Part shown: positions 38,401 to 51,300 of the stretch, piece after piece
Numbering within the stretch: position 1 is the first letter of the stretch
Layout of the letters: the number at the start of each line of letters is the position of its first letter
Origin: Siderastrea radians
Taxonomy: Eukaryota; Cnidaria; Anthozoa; Scleractinia; Rhizangiidae
DNA: 64,000 nt
Assembly (NCBI GenBank): GCA_964017195.1
Contig: OZ024898.1
Location: forward strand, 2,280,001-2,344,000
Reading direction: 5' to 3'
Position numbers and translations under genes: made by a program
Notes under the pieces: model-generated
Database searches by the model: none
Seen by the model: only the letters and a program-made list of their open reading frames with translations
Told to the model about the DNA's origin: nothing

Positions 38401-41400
38401 AAGATATGATATTCATGAGCACTGCAATTTTGAGATTTTTTTAGGAGAGTAAGATATGCTACAGTTTAGAGATTTTTTAACATCTCTTTAAGAAGTTTAA
38501 TCGTAGTAAGAAAATGATGAGAACTGTGGTTTAAAGAACCTAGCCATACACCCCCACTAAAGATTTTGATGAGTACCTCCCCCTCCCAAGGCAGAAATGG
38601 GAGCTGATCTCTCAGGCTGTGTACCATGTAAACTGCCTTAGTTGTGATCCCTGTGTGACTTTACCTCAAAGGTTGAACTCACTGAGATTGTTTAATTTAG
38701 CTATATGCAATTTTAAGAGCTGAAATTAAAGGTGCTTCAAATTGTACACATTGCCATGGTAACTTTATATGTCATTAATGAACAGTTGCTTTAAGACATC
38801 TAAATGCTGTTATTCATATTCTACTTACTTAAGATAACTGAGGATGCTAAAAGCAGTTGCAAGAAGACTTGAGATACTCGTACTTAAGAACTATATGTTT
38901 CAAAGAGATTTTAATTTCAAATTCATACCATTGGGCATGTCTGCCCACCTAATCCCATAGAATTTAGTATATATAATTGTTTTTGTTGTCAACAAGATCA
39001 CGTTTTGTAGGATGATATATTATTTGTAATTTTGATGAGTGACTAGACTATTCTGCAGTTGCTTGTGTTGCTTGGTTAAGAACTGAGACTTAAATGTTAT
39101 GAGCCATATAAATAATTGCTTTTGCATTGCAGGGTCTCCTCCAGAAATGAAGATCGAAGCTTCAACATATGTTAGTGATTTCAAGACAGTACTGAATGAC
39201 ACCACAAATGCTGATGTTCTCTTTAAATTTGAAGATGGGAGCCAAAGTATTTCTGCCCACAAGATTGTGTTGTGGTTAACTCCATCTGTCTTTAGAGGTG
39301 TTTTGAATGACAAAAATAAGATCGACTTAAACAAAGTCGGTGAACTTTTTGAATTCACTGAATTAGATGACTTAGGTGACCTAAACTCTTGCACTCAAGT
39401 AAGAACTTGCATAGTTTTGAAGAACTGGATATCCCGGGAAACCTTTGTGCAGATTTTAGAATTTTTGTACACTGGAGAAGCAGGAATTTCAAAAGACACA
39501 AAAGAAAAGAAAATTAAAGAACTTTTAACAGCTTCAGAGAAATTAGAAGTTCGATCACTTGTGGACATTTGTAACTACTTTCTTAAACTTGCTGGTCCCA
39601 AAAAAAACTGTGAGCAGAAAATACAAAACTCAAATCAGACAGAAAAAAAGGATGCAAAACTCACACCACCTCCACGGACTGTTCAGGATATGTTTGTGAA
39701 CAAAGAAGCAACTGTGTTTTCTGATTTGACATTTCTTGTGGATGGCATACTGGTTTATGCTCACAAGGCAATTCTTGTTGCAAGATCTCCTGTTCTGGCA
39801 GCCCTCCTGAGTGAAAACTTTGTAGAAGGAAAAAGTTCTCAGGTACATTTCAGTCCATCTCATTGCTTAATTTCAGTTTGTGTTGGTGATGTTGCTGAAT
39901 GTAAGAAATGTGGATTATTTTATACAAGAATTTTTACGACCCTCTCTAGATCTGTCTTTACAAGTTCTCATTTTGCTTTCCATTTGTTATCCATCTATTT
40001 TAAAGGGGTTATGTCACGAGGATTTTGGTATTTTAGATCAGTTGTGTGCTAAAATCATAACCTAGTACCTTTACTCATACACAAAATGCTCCTGTAAAAC
40101 TATGAGAAAGATCTCAAATGAATTTTATTAGGGAGAGCTAACCATAATAATTTTTTGGTGATTTTTGAGAACATAGCACCAAAACTTGAAAAAATTGGCC
40201 CAATTTTTTCAAGTTTCAATCCATTTCCATCCTTGCCATCAGTACCAACAGATGACAGGAAACAAATTCAGTGCCATAATATAGTCTTTAATAACAAAGC
40301 TAGACCATTATTTTTGGAATTCAATTGATGCCAAGACACTTTTTAGCTTTTTGAAAAGATACTAAAATAGCGTGACATAGCCCCTTTAATATTTGTTTAA
40401 TATAGATGGTGATCCATCCATCCCACCTGATCCAGTCATCCATTCATCTGTCTGCCTGTTAAACCTACTAGCAGTCCTTTTTAAATAAATTTATGCCCAT
40501 CCATTCAAGGTAATCACACAGACATCACTTCCTTATGCAGTCTTCATGAAGTAATATGTGAGAAAGGTTGGCCATTTGACCATTTGACAAGGGACTACTA
40601 TCAGTAAATGTTTGCTAATTTAGGTAGTCTTTTCTCCTTTTAATACTTCCCTGCTGTCCTCCCTTCCTTATCCCACCCAACCTTTCTTTCTTCCTTCTTT
40701 CTTTCCTTTCCTGTCTTACCTCTCTTCTTGCCTACTTCAATTGTTATTTAATATGCCAAGCCATCACGCAGTAAACTGCACAACATTTCCTCCCAAGTTG
40801 CTGCTCTATAAATATCAAAGACTTCCTCTCCCAACCAGCTTCAGCTCATTGAAGATTTTCCTCTAACTTGAGCCTTGTTTGACTGCTACAGGTAAGCTTG
40901 CAGGGAGTTGATTACCAAAGTTTCTTGGTGGTTCTACAGTACCTGTACACAGATCACTGTCCTTCCCTGGCGATGATCCCAGCAGAGAATGTACTCATCC
41001 TTGCAGATCGTTTGTGTCTGTCACGCTTGGTGCAGATTTGTGAAATTCACATTCATAAAGAATTGCAGCAGTTTGTGAGCCAAGTATATGTTCATGTAGC
41101 CAATGAGTTCCTTGATGCACTGGCTTTCTCCAAGGTTAGTCGTTTTATACTTACCAAAAAAACTCATTGAATGTTCTAATCGGCTTAGTCCCAACTTTTC
41201 TGAGACTGTCGCTTGCTACTCATGTCACTGAAGAGATCATAAACAACTCTGTCAGCTTATTTGTCATAGGCTGTGGCTACAATTGTTGTAAGGTTTTAAA
41301 AAGTGTCAAAATATTAACCCTACAACATTTTAAACATTGTCCACAACAATCATGAGCAATTTATAGCTTTGAAGCTTTAATTTACACAAAACAACCAGTA

Positions 41401-42992
41401 TCATAGGCTTTACTTCAGCATGTTGCATACAACGAAGCTGTACCATCTAAATCAGCCCCTAGTTAGATAAGCTACATTTCTAGCTACATAATACAAGTCA
41501 TGTAAATGTGATTTTCTCTTCTTCACCATGCTGTTTAAAGGGGCTGTGTCACGGCAGTCCAGTCCAATTTGTTTAGTTTTTCCAATTACTTGCCCTTACT
41601 TGCTATGGAACTTAATGTTTGCGAAGAAATTACTTGTAAATGACAAAATCACAGCTTTGTGCCAAACAAATATGTATCCCGAGCATATATTTAAATTTAC
41701 AAATAACAGAGATAAACATTTGAAAACTGTTCAGGTTAACAGTTTTCAAAAACCCTAATTACAGTCCGTGTTAACCTTCTTCAATTTGGCCCATCCACGC
41801 CTTCTTTTGTACTTGCTGCATTATTTAAACCTTTCGTCAATGTTTTAAGTGGTTATTTTTGTGTTTCACTTAATTTGGTGGCCAGGTCTAGGCTAAATTT
41901 TGTGACACAGCTCCTTTAATATTAGTTCCTAGACCTACCAAAATGCTGAGGGTAATACTAAGGGATTAGGATCTTATCCGGGGGAGGGGGGGGATGTAGT
42001 AATACTCCTTGTCTTTTCACTTTACCAAAACCTACTTGAGACTTATCAACATGCATCTGGAAATAGAAACTACCAATATGTTGTAAAAATGTGGTTTAAC
42101 CAGTTCACTTAAGGCAAACATTTAGATGAAAATTCCCTGAAAATTATATGAAAATTCATTTTTTGTGGTAATATAACTGAATTTCATCTTGGGGGGGGGG
42201 GAAGCCAGTTTCTGCATTGCTTAAATAAACCTCTTTAAGCCCAGTGTATTAAAAAGAATATTTATTTTTAATAGCTGTTAGTACAGTTGAGCCTGCGGTT
42301 CAATTTCCTTTTGTTTAAAAAGGCATGCAAACGAGGCTAGTAGGTCAATACCATGCGATACAAGGTAGAATGACCCACTAGCCTCGTTTGTATGTCAGAA
42401 CTGCTGATAACTGTAATAACAGCTATTGCATGCAAATTAGGAGTTGGAGTAATGAATTTGTATTTGCGAGTGAGATGTTGTGCACCATTAATAATGTGAA
42501 AGGAGAGACCCAAAGAACTTAAAAAAGGGCCCACATTTAGTGTATCTAGATTTATTCCCTAGCAATCTAAAGCATTATTGGATCCATTTTTCTTCGCCGC
42601 TGGGTATCAAAGGGTTCCATTGTCTTCTCAGTGATTCCACTTTTTCATAGCTCAGCAATTCTCCCCTCTCCTGTGGTGTCAGGCAGTGGTACTTATCCAT
42701 TATGTACTCCACTCTCTCCTCCCAGATGTTCAATGCCAAGCAGCTTGCCGAGTGGTGCCTCCACTTCATTGCTTTTAATTATAACTTGGCAAGTTTTCAG
42801 GAGATTGGCAAAGAGCTGCACTCGGTTGTAAAAGAGAACAAGCAGTTTTTTGAAGAAAACTGCTGGCCACCTCAAGACTACTTGCAGGTTCTGGAGAAGT
42901 ACAGACAAAGTGCTAAGGGGATTACTGCTGTCGGTGAAAAACTGCATCGAAAAACGCGTTCATGTTTTCCACCAAAGTGTAGAATAATGTAG
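35474..42992 (+). CDS. RhoBTB-like atypical Rho GTPase with two BTB domains (five exons)
   Basis: Exons 35474-35925, 37732-37949, 39133-39842, 40892-41134 and 42726-42992. All junctions are GT/AG and in phase, giving 629 aa. Exons 1-2: a Rho-type GTPase with GDAEVGKT, WDTGG (usual DTAG), TKSD and ETSA. Exon 3: a first BTB domain split by an insertion (ADVLFKF...ISAHKIVLW...LEFLYTGEAG), then a proline-containing linker and the start of a second BTB domain (DLTFLVDG...AHKAILVARS) finished in exon 4 (FLVVLQYLYT). Exon 5: the C-terminal helical BACK-like region. Known: RhoBTB proteins act as Cullin3 substrate adaptors. The GTPase part has a long insert after switch I and resembles the RacA/RhoBTB class. 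Confidence 0.9.
35939..35960. repeat. Poly-C tract in intron 1
   Basis: A near-pure C run 14 bases after the first donor site of the RhoBTB-like gene. Likely length-variable. Confidence 0.85.
40000..40389. mobile_element. MITE in RhoBTB intron 3
   Basis: Ends TTAAAGGGGTTATGTCACG and its near complement CGTGACATAGCCCCTTTAA, 390 bp apart, with flanking TTAA-like bases. No coding frame. Related to the element at 41535-41919. Confidence 0.75.
41535..41919. mobile_element. MITE in RhoBTB intron 4
   Basis: Ends TTAAAGGGGCTGTGTCACG and TGTGACACAGCTCCTTTAA. Same family as 40000-40389. A single end of this type also occurs at about 59113. Confidence 0.75.
42326..42398. repeat. Short inverted repeat in intron 4
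   Basis: GCAAACGAGGCTAGTAGGTC and its near complement around 42375-42395 (GACCCACTAGCCTCGTTTGT) form a hairpin of about 70 bp. A small MITE is likely. Confidence 0.6.
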
Positions 42993-44230
42993 GAGAACGA
43001 TTAGAGTAGGCGCTATAAAAAAAATATCGATGGATAAATAATTATTGTAAACATTGATACTCGAAAAAAGTTTTTCTAGTTTTCTTTAAAATGTAGCGCC
43101 GGTTAGAAAATTTGGAAAACTTTGCCTTGTAATCATAGAAAAAGGGAATAAGTATTACAAATATTTTGAGCTTTTATACCATACCAAATCTCGTGGCCTT
43201 TGAAAACCATACACTTCTGAATTGAGCAAAGCGTGTAGATATGTACAAACTTTTTATACCTGCCGTCAAACAGTTTACTGATTAGTTTCTTTTTTTATTA
43301 TAATGAGGTTTCTGTTGTAACTTGTCCTGAACAGAGCTTAGGTTATATCAAAATTCACGTTCCGTAAATGTGTTGACTAAGAGATGTACATTTCATGCGA
43401 TGAGGGGAGTGTTTTCAAGAATGGCCTCATACCCGTATAACCTTCATTCCTATATACCGCGTATTTTCATGGCGGCTTGGCATATATTCTGGAACCATTG
43501 AATGGTTCTGTAACGAAAGGTCGTACAGCGTGCTGGCCATGCTGTTATGAGATTTTGTGCTGGTGCCACAAATGGGAACCGAGATGAACGCGTTCAGGTG
43601 TAATGGCTATCATGGAAATTTCCCCTTCACTTTTAGTTTATTTTACAAACATTTAGCCAACTTTATAACATGCTCTTGAGGGGTATAATATTTGTAGCAT
43701 ACTCTTGAGGGCAAAAGTAAAATTAAGAACATGAAGTTTGCCAATAAACCTTAAGAAAGAAGTACATTCTCTGGCTGTATTTTTAATGAGAAAAAGACAT
43801 GGGGCATTTAAAGGAAAAGAAAACGTAGGAAGAGTGTTGGTGCTTTACACTTGTTCTACAAAATGGGTAATAACGGCAATTATTAAGTTCTCTATCTCGG
43901 CTATTGAATTTCCAGCTTTCTCATTGGCTCACAGAGCACACAGGTTATCAGTGAATAACCCTGCTTATTGCCTTGGAAGGAAATTGGATACCAAACGTCA
44001 AGTGTTGCAGTCTTCAAGCGTTTTTGCTGCGAAGCGAACGTTTTGTCCAAAAGTAGGGCCAAAAACTTCAGCGACGATTTTCAAAGTTGAGAATTTAATA
44101 AAACAATAATTATTTTTCCACTTGCGCCGGTTGGATAAGAGGTAATTAACACCGCGCTTGTTCAAAGGACGGGAAGCACTGTCCAGTGGACAACATCCTA
44201 TCTATCGATTAGATCTACGAATAAATACTA
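42993..44230. other. Downstream of the RhoBTB-like gene, no gene seen
   Basis: AT-rich intergenic sequence. Open frames here (for example 43738-44109) have no recognisable motif and unusual composition. None is accepted as a gene. Confidence 0.4.
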
Positions 44231-44236
44231 AATAGG

Positions 44237-44373
44237 CAGCCTAGTCCCAAGGCGTTCTCGCCTCCGTCGAACCTTGACCTTGAGCCGTGACGTCACCGAG
44301 AGAGACTCGCAACCCCCTTCCCAGACTTCGCGCGGACTACGGGCAAGAGAGAACGCCTAGGGACTAGGCTGCT
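44237..44373. mobile_element. Small inverted-repeat element (MITE)
   Basis: GCAGCCTAGTCCCAAGGCGT near the start pairs with CGCCTAGGGACTAGGCTGC at the end, spanning about 137 bp. GC-rich against its surroundings. Confidence 0.7.
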
Positions 44374-44506
44374 TAATACGTACGAATGACCGTGGGAATA
44401 GGCTGTTTGAGGCTCCAATATGGTAGGAAAGCCGACCGGACGTGGAAATAAAACGCGTGAGGGTTGGGGACGGATAGTACAGTGGAGCTCTGTCTCTTCT
44501 TCTTAA

Positions 44507-44508
44507 CC

Positions 44509-44539
<31 letters not shown>

Positions 44540-44542
44540 ACA
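44507..44542. repeat. Poly-C and (CA)n tract
   Basis: A run of about 19 C followed by CA dinucleotides. The same join of poly-C to CA is seen at about 27505. Confidence 0.9.
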
Positions 44543-45485
44543 AACGCCATTTTCTCCAGATGTGGTGCGTCTTACTTTCGCGTTCCCTTTTCTGAGAACC
44601 TGGAACAAGCTTAAAACAGCCTAGTGATGGGAACTAGTACGGGGGACGGAATCAGCAGTTGGTTTCATGAATAATCCATTAAGAGAGGAGAATCTGCTGC
44701 CATATTGCTGCTTTGGAAATTTCGTAATCATCATATCCTGGAAACCCTAACTTCCACAGATGAGCTGCTTCGCCATGTTTGTTCCAACCATATTTGGCAG
44801 GTCACGTGTCCTGCACAGAAAAAAGCCTAAAACTCAAAAAGCATATAGTTCTGGTTATTGAAAACAGTGCCAATATTCAACGATCATCAAGATACAAAAC
44901 GTGACGTATCGATTTCTTGAAATTCGTGTTGTTATAGAAGCTATGACGTCAAACGAACGTGTATTCATACATTTTTGTACTGCAGTTTTTCTTTTCTTTC
45001 GAATAACAGTAATTGCTTACGTCAAATATCAAGAAGGCTGAATTATGTCCGATTTGCGAAAAAAATCGGAAATCTACCTCCTTTACTCCGAGTTTTAGGG
45101 ATTTTCAACGCGCAGTTGGGGACTGGCACTAGCTAGGCACGCGCAAAGTCCATTTTTAAAATGCAGATGTTCATCCTCAAACATTTTACCAATCTAGCGG
45201 CACAAACGCTGGAAAAACAGCGTATGACAAAATACCATCCACAAAAGTCCCTTAGCAACAACGCCAGATCTGTAGTTTTAAAAAACACTCCCCCCTTAAA
45301 AACTTGAAAGCTCCCAAGATTCGAAAGTTTCTTCGGGTGAAGGAAGGCGAAGATTAAAAATAAAACAGTCTACTGTATTAGCTTCTGCAATTACTAAAAA
45401 TTGTTTACTTTTTGGATAAACGAGTAAACAATCTGCTTAGCCTAGTATTTCGCGTTACACGTTGTTCGGAAAATCCTCACGCTTC

Positions 45486-45557
45486 AACCTCGTTCCCAGG
45501 GTTCCCTATCTCTTCCTCCCTCGAGGGAGGAAGAGATAGGACCCTGGGAACGAGGGT
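45486..45557. repeat. Near-perfect palindrome around CTCGAG
   Basis: The arms CCTCGTTCCCAGGGT and ACCCTGGGAACGAGG flank GCTATCTCTTCCTCC-type arms that also pair, giving about 70 bp of foldback. Single copies of CCCTGGGAACGAG elsewhere (58723) suggest a short mobile family. Confidence 0.8.
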
Positions 45558-45592
45558 GCTCACGCTTGCACTTGCGATCAACAGGAGTACTA

Positions 45593-47072
45593 GCCCCGGT
45601 TCCTGGAAAGCCGATTAGCGCTAATCGAGGGTTAAATCTCGCTAATGCAGGATTAAAATTTATCCTTCGGTAAGATTCTGTTCCTGAATGTACAATTAAC
45701 ACTAACCAAGTGAGAAACGAGGGGTTGAATTTAATCCACCTAGCGAGGTCGATTAACTCACTAATCGGGGGAAAAACTTGATCAAAACAAACAAAATGGC
45801 GGACTTAAATTATGCGATATTGTTAGTTTAGTTGAGTAAGGAAAAAGAAAGGAGGCAATTTATGCGGGATAAATTACTCTAAGCAACTTAAAGAACAAAA
45901 AATTTTGTTGTCTGCACAAATTCGAGCGGTAATCGACTGAGTTTTGGGCGCAAAAACCTGCAGCGAAATGTGATGGAGCAAAAAGGACTAGAAACGCGCA
46001 AATCGAGCGGTCGAGTTTTCGATTTTACTATATATTTAAAACACTATTAAACAGTTCCATTAATAGCTCTATAAAATTCTTTTAAACGGTAACTCTGGAA
46101 ATGTGGCTTCAGTAAACAGGATCTTCACAAAGCAGAATTTATGAACCGATCTTCAGGACTACGAGTAAGCTTATAATAAAACGAAACTGAAAGCCATGAA
46201 TTTCGAAGCCACCTTTCATCGCAAGCGATAGCGCGAATAATCAACTTTTCCCGGAACAAATTGCCGGTTGTGGGTTTCTACAGAAGAATTATTGAATGAA
46301 ATAAAATATTTTATGGTAATTTTGCAAAAGCAGAAGGAGTTGTTTTATTGAAATAACGTGAATATAAGACGAAAATTTGATTAATTAAAGCGACGTTGTT
46401 GTCTTTCTCAAACAGTGCAGACTGTCACTGAAACAGAGGTTTTTCACTCATTTAAAACAAAAACAAAATGTCAAATTTCTGTAACAGACGAACGTAACAA
46501 AACAGATAGGCTACAAATATCAAACGCAATTATTCGGCACAAATCAGTACTTTATTATTAACATTTTTCCAAGAGGCAAGTCTTGCTTTGTTTAAGCTCA
46601 AAATAGTTTCGATGATTGAAAGAATATCAAGAGGTGGTGAACTCACTGATTTTCAGATATAACCCACATTTCACCTGGAATCAGCATCACTTTGCTATGA
46701 ACCTTGATTTCCACTTTTTTTTTCTTTGAGGAAAGGTTTGAAGTTTTGTTTTTTCACAACCAGAAAAAGGGCACATCGAACCGCGGTCGAATATCGATAA
46801 TAGACTACAACAGGTATCGATCGGTAAAACGAGTATCGGAGTCGACTTTTTCCCGCTCTGTCGTTTTCCCGCGCTTTTATATGCTGGTAATTTGTTTAAC
46901 CGGTTTGGTATGAGTGAACCGAGGGAGCACCAAGGGATAGTTAAACGAGGAATAACTCTGCTTTCAGGAACGCCTTTTTATCCCCGGATTAGTTATTCTG
47001 GAGATAAGGAATTTAATCGTGGATTAACTGCTAATCGGGGGATAATTTAATCGGCTTTCCAGGAACCGGGGC
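45593..47072. mobile_element. 1.48-kb inverted-repeat DNA transposon, non-autonomous
   Basis: Starts GCCCCGGTTCCTGGAAAGCC and ends with the exact complement. Subterminal copies of GATTA/TAATC words (for example CTAATCG) recur at both ends. No transposase frame seen. Flanking duplication not clear. Confidence 0.75.
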
Positions 47073-47247
47073 CTGATGGAGTAACCTATCATAAGCCACG
47101 GATTTTTATTGCAAACGCGGATTCTCTTATTTTGATTGCACAAAAATAGAAAATTGCTTATTTATTCGCAGCCTTACTGTTTGTGTGAAAGCGTCCCTAA
47201 TAACTTACTAGTAACTTACTTTCTTGCGTCCCTTCTAGCTCCCAGTT

Positions 47248-47319
47248 GGCTTGTTAGCTCAATTGGTTAGAGCGCTGCACCGGTATCGCAGCGGTCGGGG
47301 TTCTAATCCCGGCAAGCCT
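47248..47319 (+). tRNA. tRNA-like gene, anticodon GGT (Thr) by position
   Basis: Acceptor GGCTTGT pairs with GCAAGCC. D-arm GCTC...GAGC; A box TTAGCTCAATTGG and B box GGTTCTAATCC are good. The anticodon arm CTGCA-CCGGTAT-CGCAG has one mismatch, C instead of the invariant T at position 33, and the T-loop looks one base short. These flaws suggest a tRNA-derived SINE head or pseudogene rather than a working tRNA-Thr. Confidence 0.5.
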
Positions 47320-48373
47320 GATTTTTTCAGGGTTTCTTTTCGCAACTGAATAAGTTGCGTTAATAACTGCGAGGATCTTCTTTACATTTAATTCTTCATT
47401 CTGCAGTTCAAATATATGAATTTCATATCTTCATAATTTCAGCTTCGTCTACTGTCGCGTTTTTTCCCTTGACTGCATTTTGTCGCCATGTATCATCAGT
47501 TTTAGCATCTTTACTAGTAATTTACTTCCTTATTTTTGGTGTTTTAAAAAAACCTATATTAAAATCCAAAAATTGAATTTAGAATTGAAGTCTGGACGAA
47601 TACACTTATCTTAGATCGTTAGTTCAGTTCAGTTTTGTTTTGAAAGCTCACGCCGAAAATGTGACATTCTCCTAATCTCTCGATTATATGTCTTTTGAGG
47701 CAGGTTCATAACAAATACAATTCATTGACAAAGAATATAAATATAAACTGGTTGATATGAATTCTTACACAGTTCAATATTAATTTTATCAATTCCTTCA
47801 TATGGCGGCATGAGATACAAGCGCCAATTGCAAATATAAGTTGCTTACACGAGTTATATATTTAACAACTCGATTCGAATTTAAATACAAGACTAGAAAA
47901 CAGCAAAATCAGTGACCTTGATCCCTTGTCAATTTCAAAGTGCAAAATTTGTTTCCAAATTTTTCTCATTTGGGAAAAACTAAATGCTATTATACAGCAC
48001 CTCTTGAAAGTACTGCTCAGAAGCATTCATTTCAGAAGGTCACGTGTTTGTATTTTATCAATTTTAATTATACATTTTAAAGTAAGAAGCACCTTGCACA
48101 GCCCGCATCAACAGCACCACGGGAAAGTACTGCGCAACAGCTTTCATTTGAATATAAACATTCAAGGATTCCATCCAGTCCACAACTCAACGTTAGAACC
48201 GCTTTGCATATTAAATAACAGTATAGTAGGAAATAACTGTTAAATAGCCTACATTTGTTTGGTCATTACAACTTTATAAACTCGAAAGTCAGAGCCTCCA
48301 CACGACTCGAGATTGGAGTAGTTCAATCTTGGAGTGAAAGTTGAAATTTCGAAGAAAGAAAGGCAGAGACACT
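47320..48373. other. Gap without a gene
   Basis: AT-rich. A partial copy of the AGTACTGC...CATTTGAATATA word family of the dispersed repeat lies at about 48008-48160. Otherwise nothing recognised. Confidence 0.4.
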
Positions 48374-51300
48374 TCATGCTGTTCCTACTTCAAGTAACTG
48401 CTGACCATTTATTTGGTTTTTGCGCATGACTTTGGGCGCGCGATTCTTTCTCGTGATACAGTCAAAATTAGCACGGTGACGATCACGTGACGAAGGGCTT
48501 GAAAACGCTCTACCGCATTTCTCACATGTGTAGGGTTTGGCTCCAGTGTGCATGTTGATGTGAAACTTCAGTTCGTACGACTGCGCAAACGCCTTTCCAC
48601 AGTATTCACACACGCAGGGCTTCTCTTTGGTATGCGTGCGACGCACGTGACTATCATGTGCTGCGTGCGAGGCGAACGCACGCTCACAATGCTTGCACTT
48701 GAATGGTTTCTCTCCGCTGTGTTGACGCATGTGCGTGCGTAGAATAGATGAAGCCGTGAAGGCTTTCACGCAGTGAGGACATTTGTAAGGCCTTTCCCCG
48801 CTGTGTACTCTCATGTGTTTGATGAGGCTGGATGACTGAGAAAAGCGTTTCCCGCACACCGTGCACTCGTGAGGGCGGTGCTTCTCATGCACGTGCAGCA
48901 CGTGTATACGGAGGCGATCTCGCTTGTCAAAGGAGCGATTACACACGGCGCACGGAAACTTCCGGTCTCCGGTATCAATACAGCGCGTGTATTTAAGATG
49001 GCGGTCGCGGTAGTATTTGTAGGCAAACACCTTACCGCACCGTTCACACTTGTAATCTCCTGACGAATCTAAGAGAAGAAAGAAATAATGTCACTGGAAT
49101 TCAGACATTAAAAAGTAGTTTCAATTATTTTTCCATCTATTTATATTGACTTTCATCCTTAGCCATTGTGTACTTGATAATGATGCTGGATACACCAGAA
49201 TCTCCTTGAGACTTCAAAAAGTGTGTATTCTGTTTTGCCACTTATTTACATTCACTTTCATCCAAACGCCAACCTGTACTTGATTATGATATTGGATACG
49301 TCGAAACGTCCAAAGGCTCCAAAAAATATCTGTGCGTAATATTGTACAAAGAGCGTCAGGGGTTAAGTATCTGGAAAAAAAATTAAGCTAGACGAACATG
49401 ATTTTCAAGTTTCTTCTAAGCGCGCAATCCGTCTCCGTCTACTCCCGTCTAATCCTTCAGTGTTAATCCTTTATTATCATCCTTTTAGCAATTTTCTACT
49501 GTTTCATCTCTTAATCGTTTTTCTGCCCAAAATAACTGTTATTCGGAGCTTCGATGTCTTTCATTCTCCATATATTTAACTTCCTCAAAATTTTCTCTTC
49601 AAAAAACTGAGTTCCAGACCTAATCTATGTCATTCGCCATAACAAATAGACAGACAGTGTTATCTAAAATCTGGTGATCTTGCCAGTCAGTTGCTTGTCC
49701 ACTTATAGACCCTGGCTAAACGGCAGTGGCACCTAACGATTCGTTCGGGGAATATCTGTTCGGAAGACGTAAAAGGTCAGCTAGCATTTTCGGAGAACCA
49801 TCACCAGCTCGAAAATTCGGCGGAAAGGATTCTGTTTCCAAAAATTTTCTGCCGCCTAAATTTTCAGCTAAAAACGCCGAACAGGACAACCTCTCTTATC
49901 TTACACAAACATGCCTTTAAAAAGCTCTGAAACAATCTTAGAAAGCAGAAAATGGTCTTTTAAATATTTCCTAAAATTTTCTCGTTGGGTGCCCTTGAAA
50001 AGGATTCAACGTTCTCATACAACGCCGTTCAACACCTTGTTGAATGATATTAAATGATTGTGAAGAATGCTCAATGGAGCTGAACAAAGTTTGCATGATT
50101 GCCATCAAAGATTCGTGCAACAAAATTGGATGACGTTGAAATTCGGCTGACCGAAGAGCGCGAAAAATTGTCAATGTCGGTTATCGTTAAACGTGAGTTT
50201 ACCTGTGCACTCCGGATACGGGATGACTCCTTCTTTAACGGCATCGACATTAAACCCAACAGGAATTCCCATGGATAAGGTGTAACAACTCCCATACCAC
50301 ACTAACAGTTCCTCTCCTGCACGAATATCCTTACAACACTCATAGTACAACTCATCTCCATCTTGAACTAAGGCCAGGTTCTGTTCTCCGCTGTGTCTTG
50401 CGCAGTTCACGAACTTCATCCAGTTTTCTGCTTCACTTTGGCCATCAATGTAATGACTGAGGCCATCATTACTAAATACCTGAAGAGGAAGCATCAAGCA
50501 TTCAGTTGCATGTCAATACACTTCGAAACTGAACGGATTTAAAAGGGATTGTGTTGGCTATTTATAGTTACATTTCGAAGAGCCAAATACGTTTGTACAT
50601 CAATGTAAACCTTAAAAGAGGAACCAGGATTTTTGACCCTCTAAGCCCCAATAGTGACAAGCATCTAATTTCTCCTTACAGTATCACTAGTTGGTCAAAT
50701 ATACAGGTCATGAGAATAACGAAAATGATCACCAGAAATGATGTGTTGATGTTTAATCAAATTCTCCCAAATTGTGACATAAAAAATATTTGGAGAACAG
50801 TGAGGAGAATATGAATGTGGATATCGGGGCTTAAAGGGTCAAAAGTAGTTACTGAACTTGCGGTGCAAAGAAGTCTGTTTTTCACGGATGGCTATGATAG
50901 ATATTGATTGCAAGTTTCTCGGGCTTTTAAATTCCTTATGGACTTTTCCCTTCACTAGGCTTAAAACAGGCTGTCAGGTTTGACGGATTAAGAATTGTAT
51001 AATACGCTCTGATATTTTCCCTCCTGATGGTGAGCATTTGTTTTGCAGTAAGATTTATTTTACTCCATATCTGTCGAACATTCAAAATAGGGGCCACAAT
51101 CGGTGAAACCTATTCGGCACCAAATCCGTTTGTCGCGAAAACACCCGAACTGGACATTTAGACATTACCTCCCACAGAAAAGCAGTGTCCTCTCTGTTGG
51201 TGACGTCAGATGGTTTTACTATTGTACCTCTATATGGACCATAACGCGTTCCCTTGGTAATGAACGATTGACAGCACAACACAGCATAATGGGTTCCTGA

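Noticed and set aside
39843..40065. Extension of RhoBTB exon 3 past 39842
   Set aside because: A consensus donor (CAG/GTACAT) ends the exon, the second BTB domain continues at 40892, and the extension runs into a MITE.
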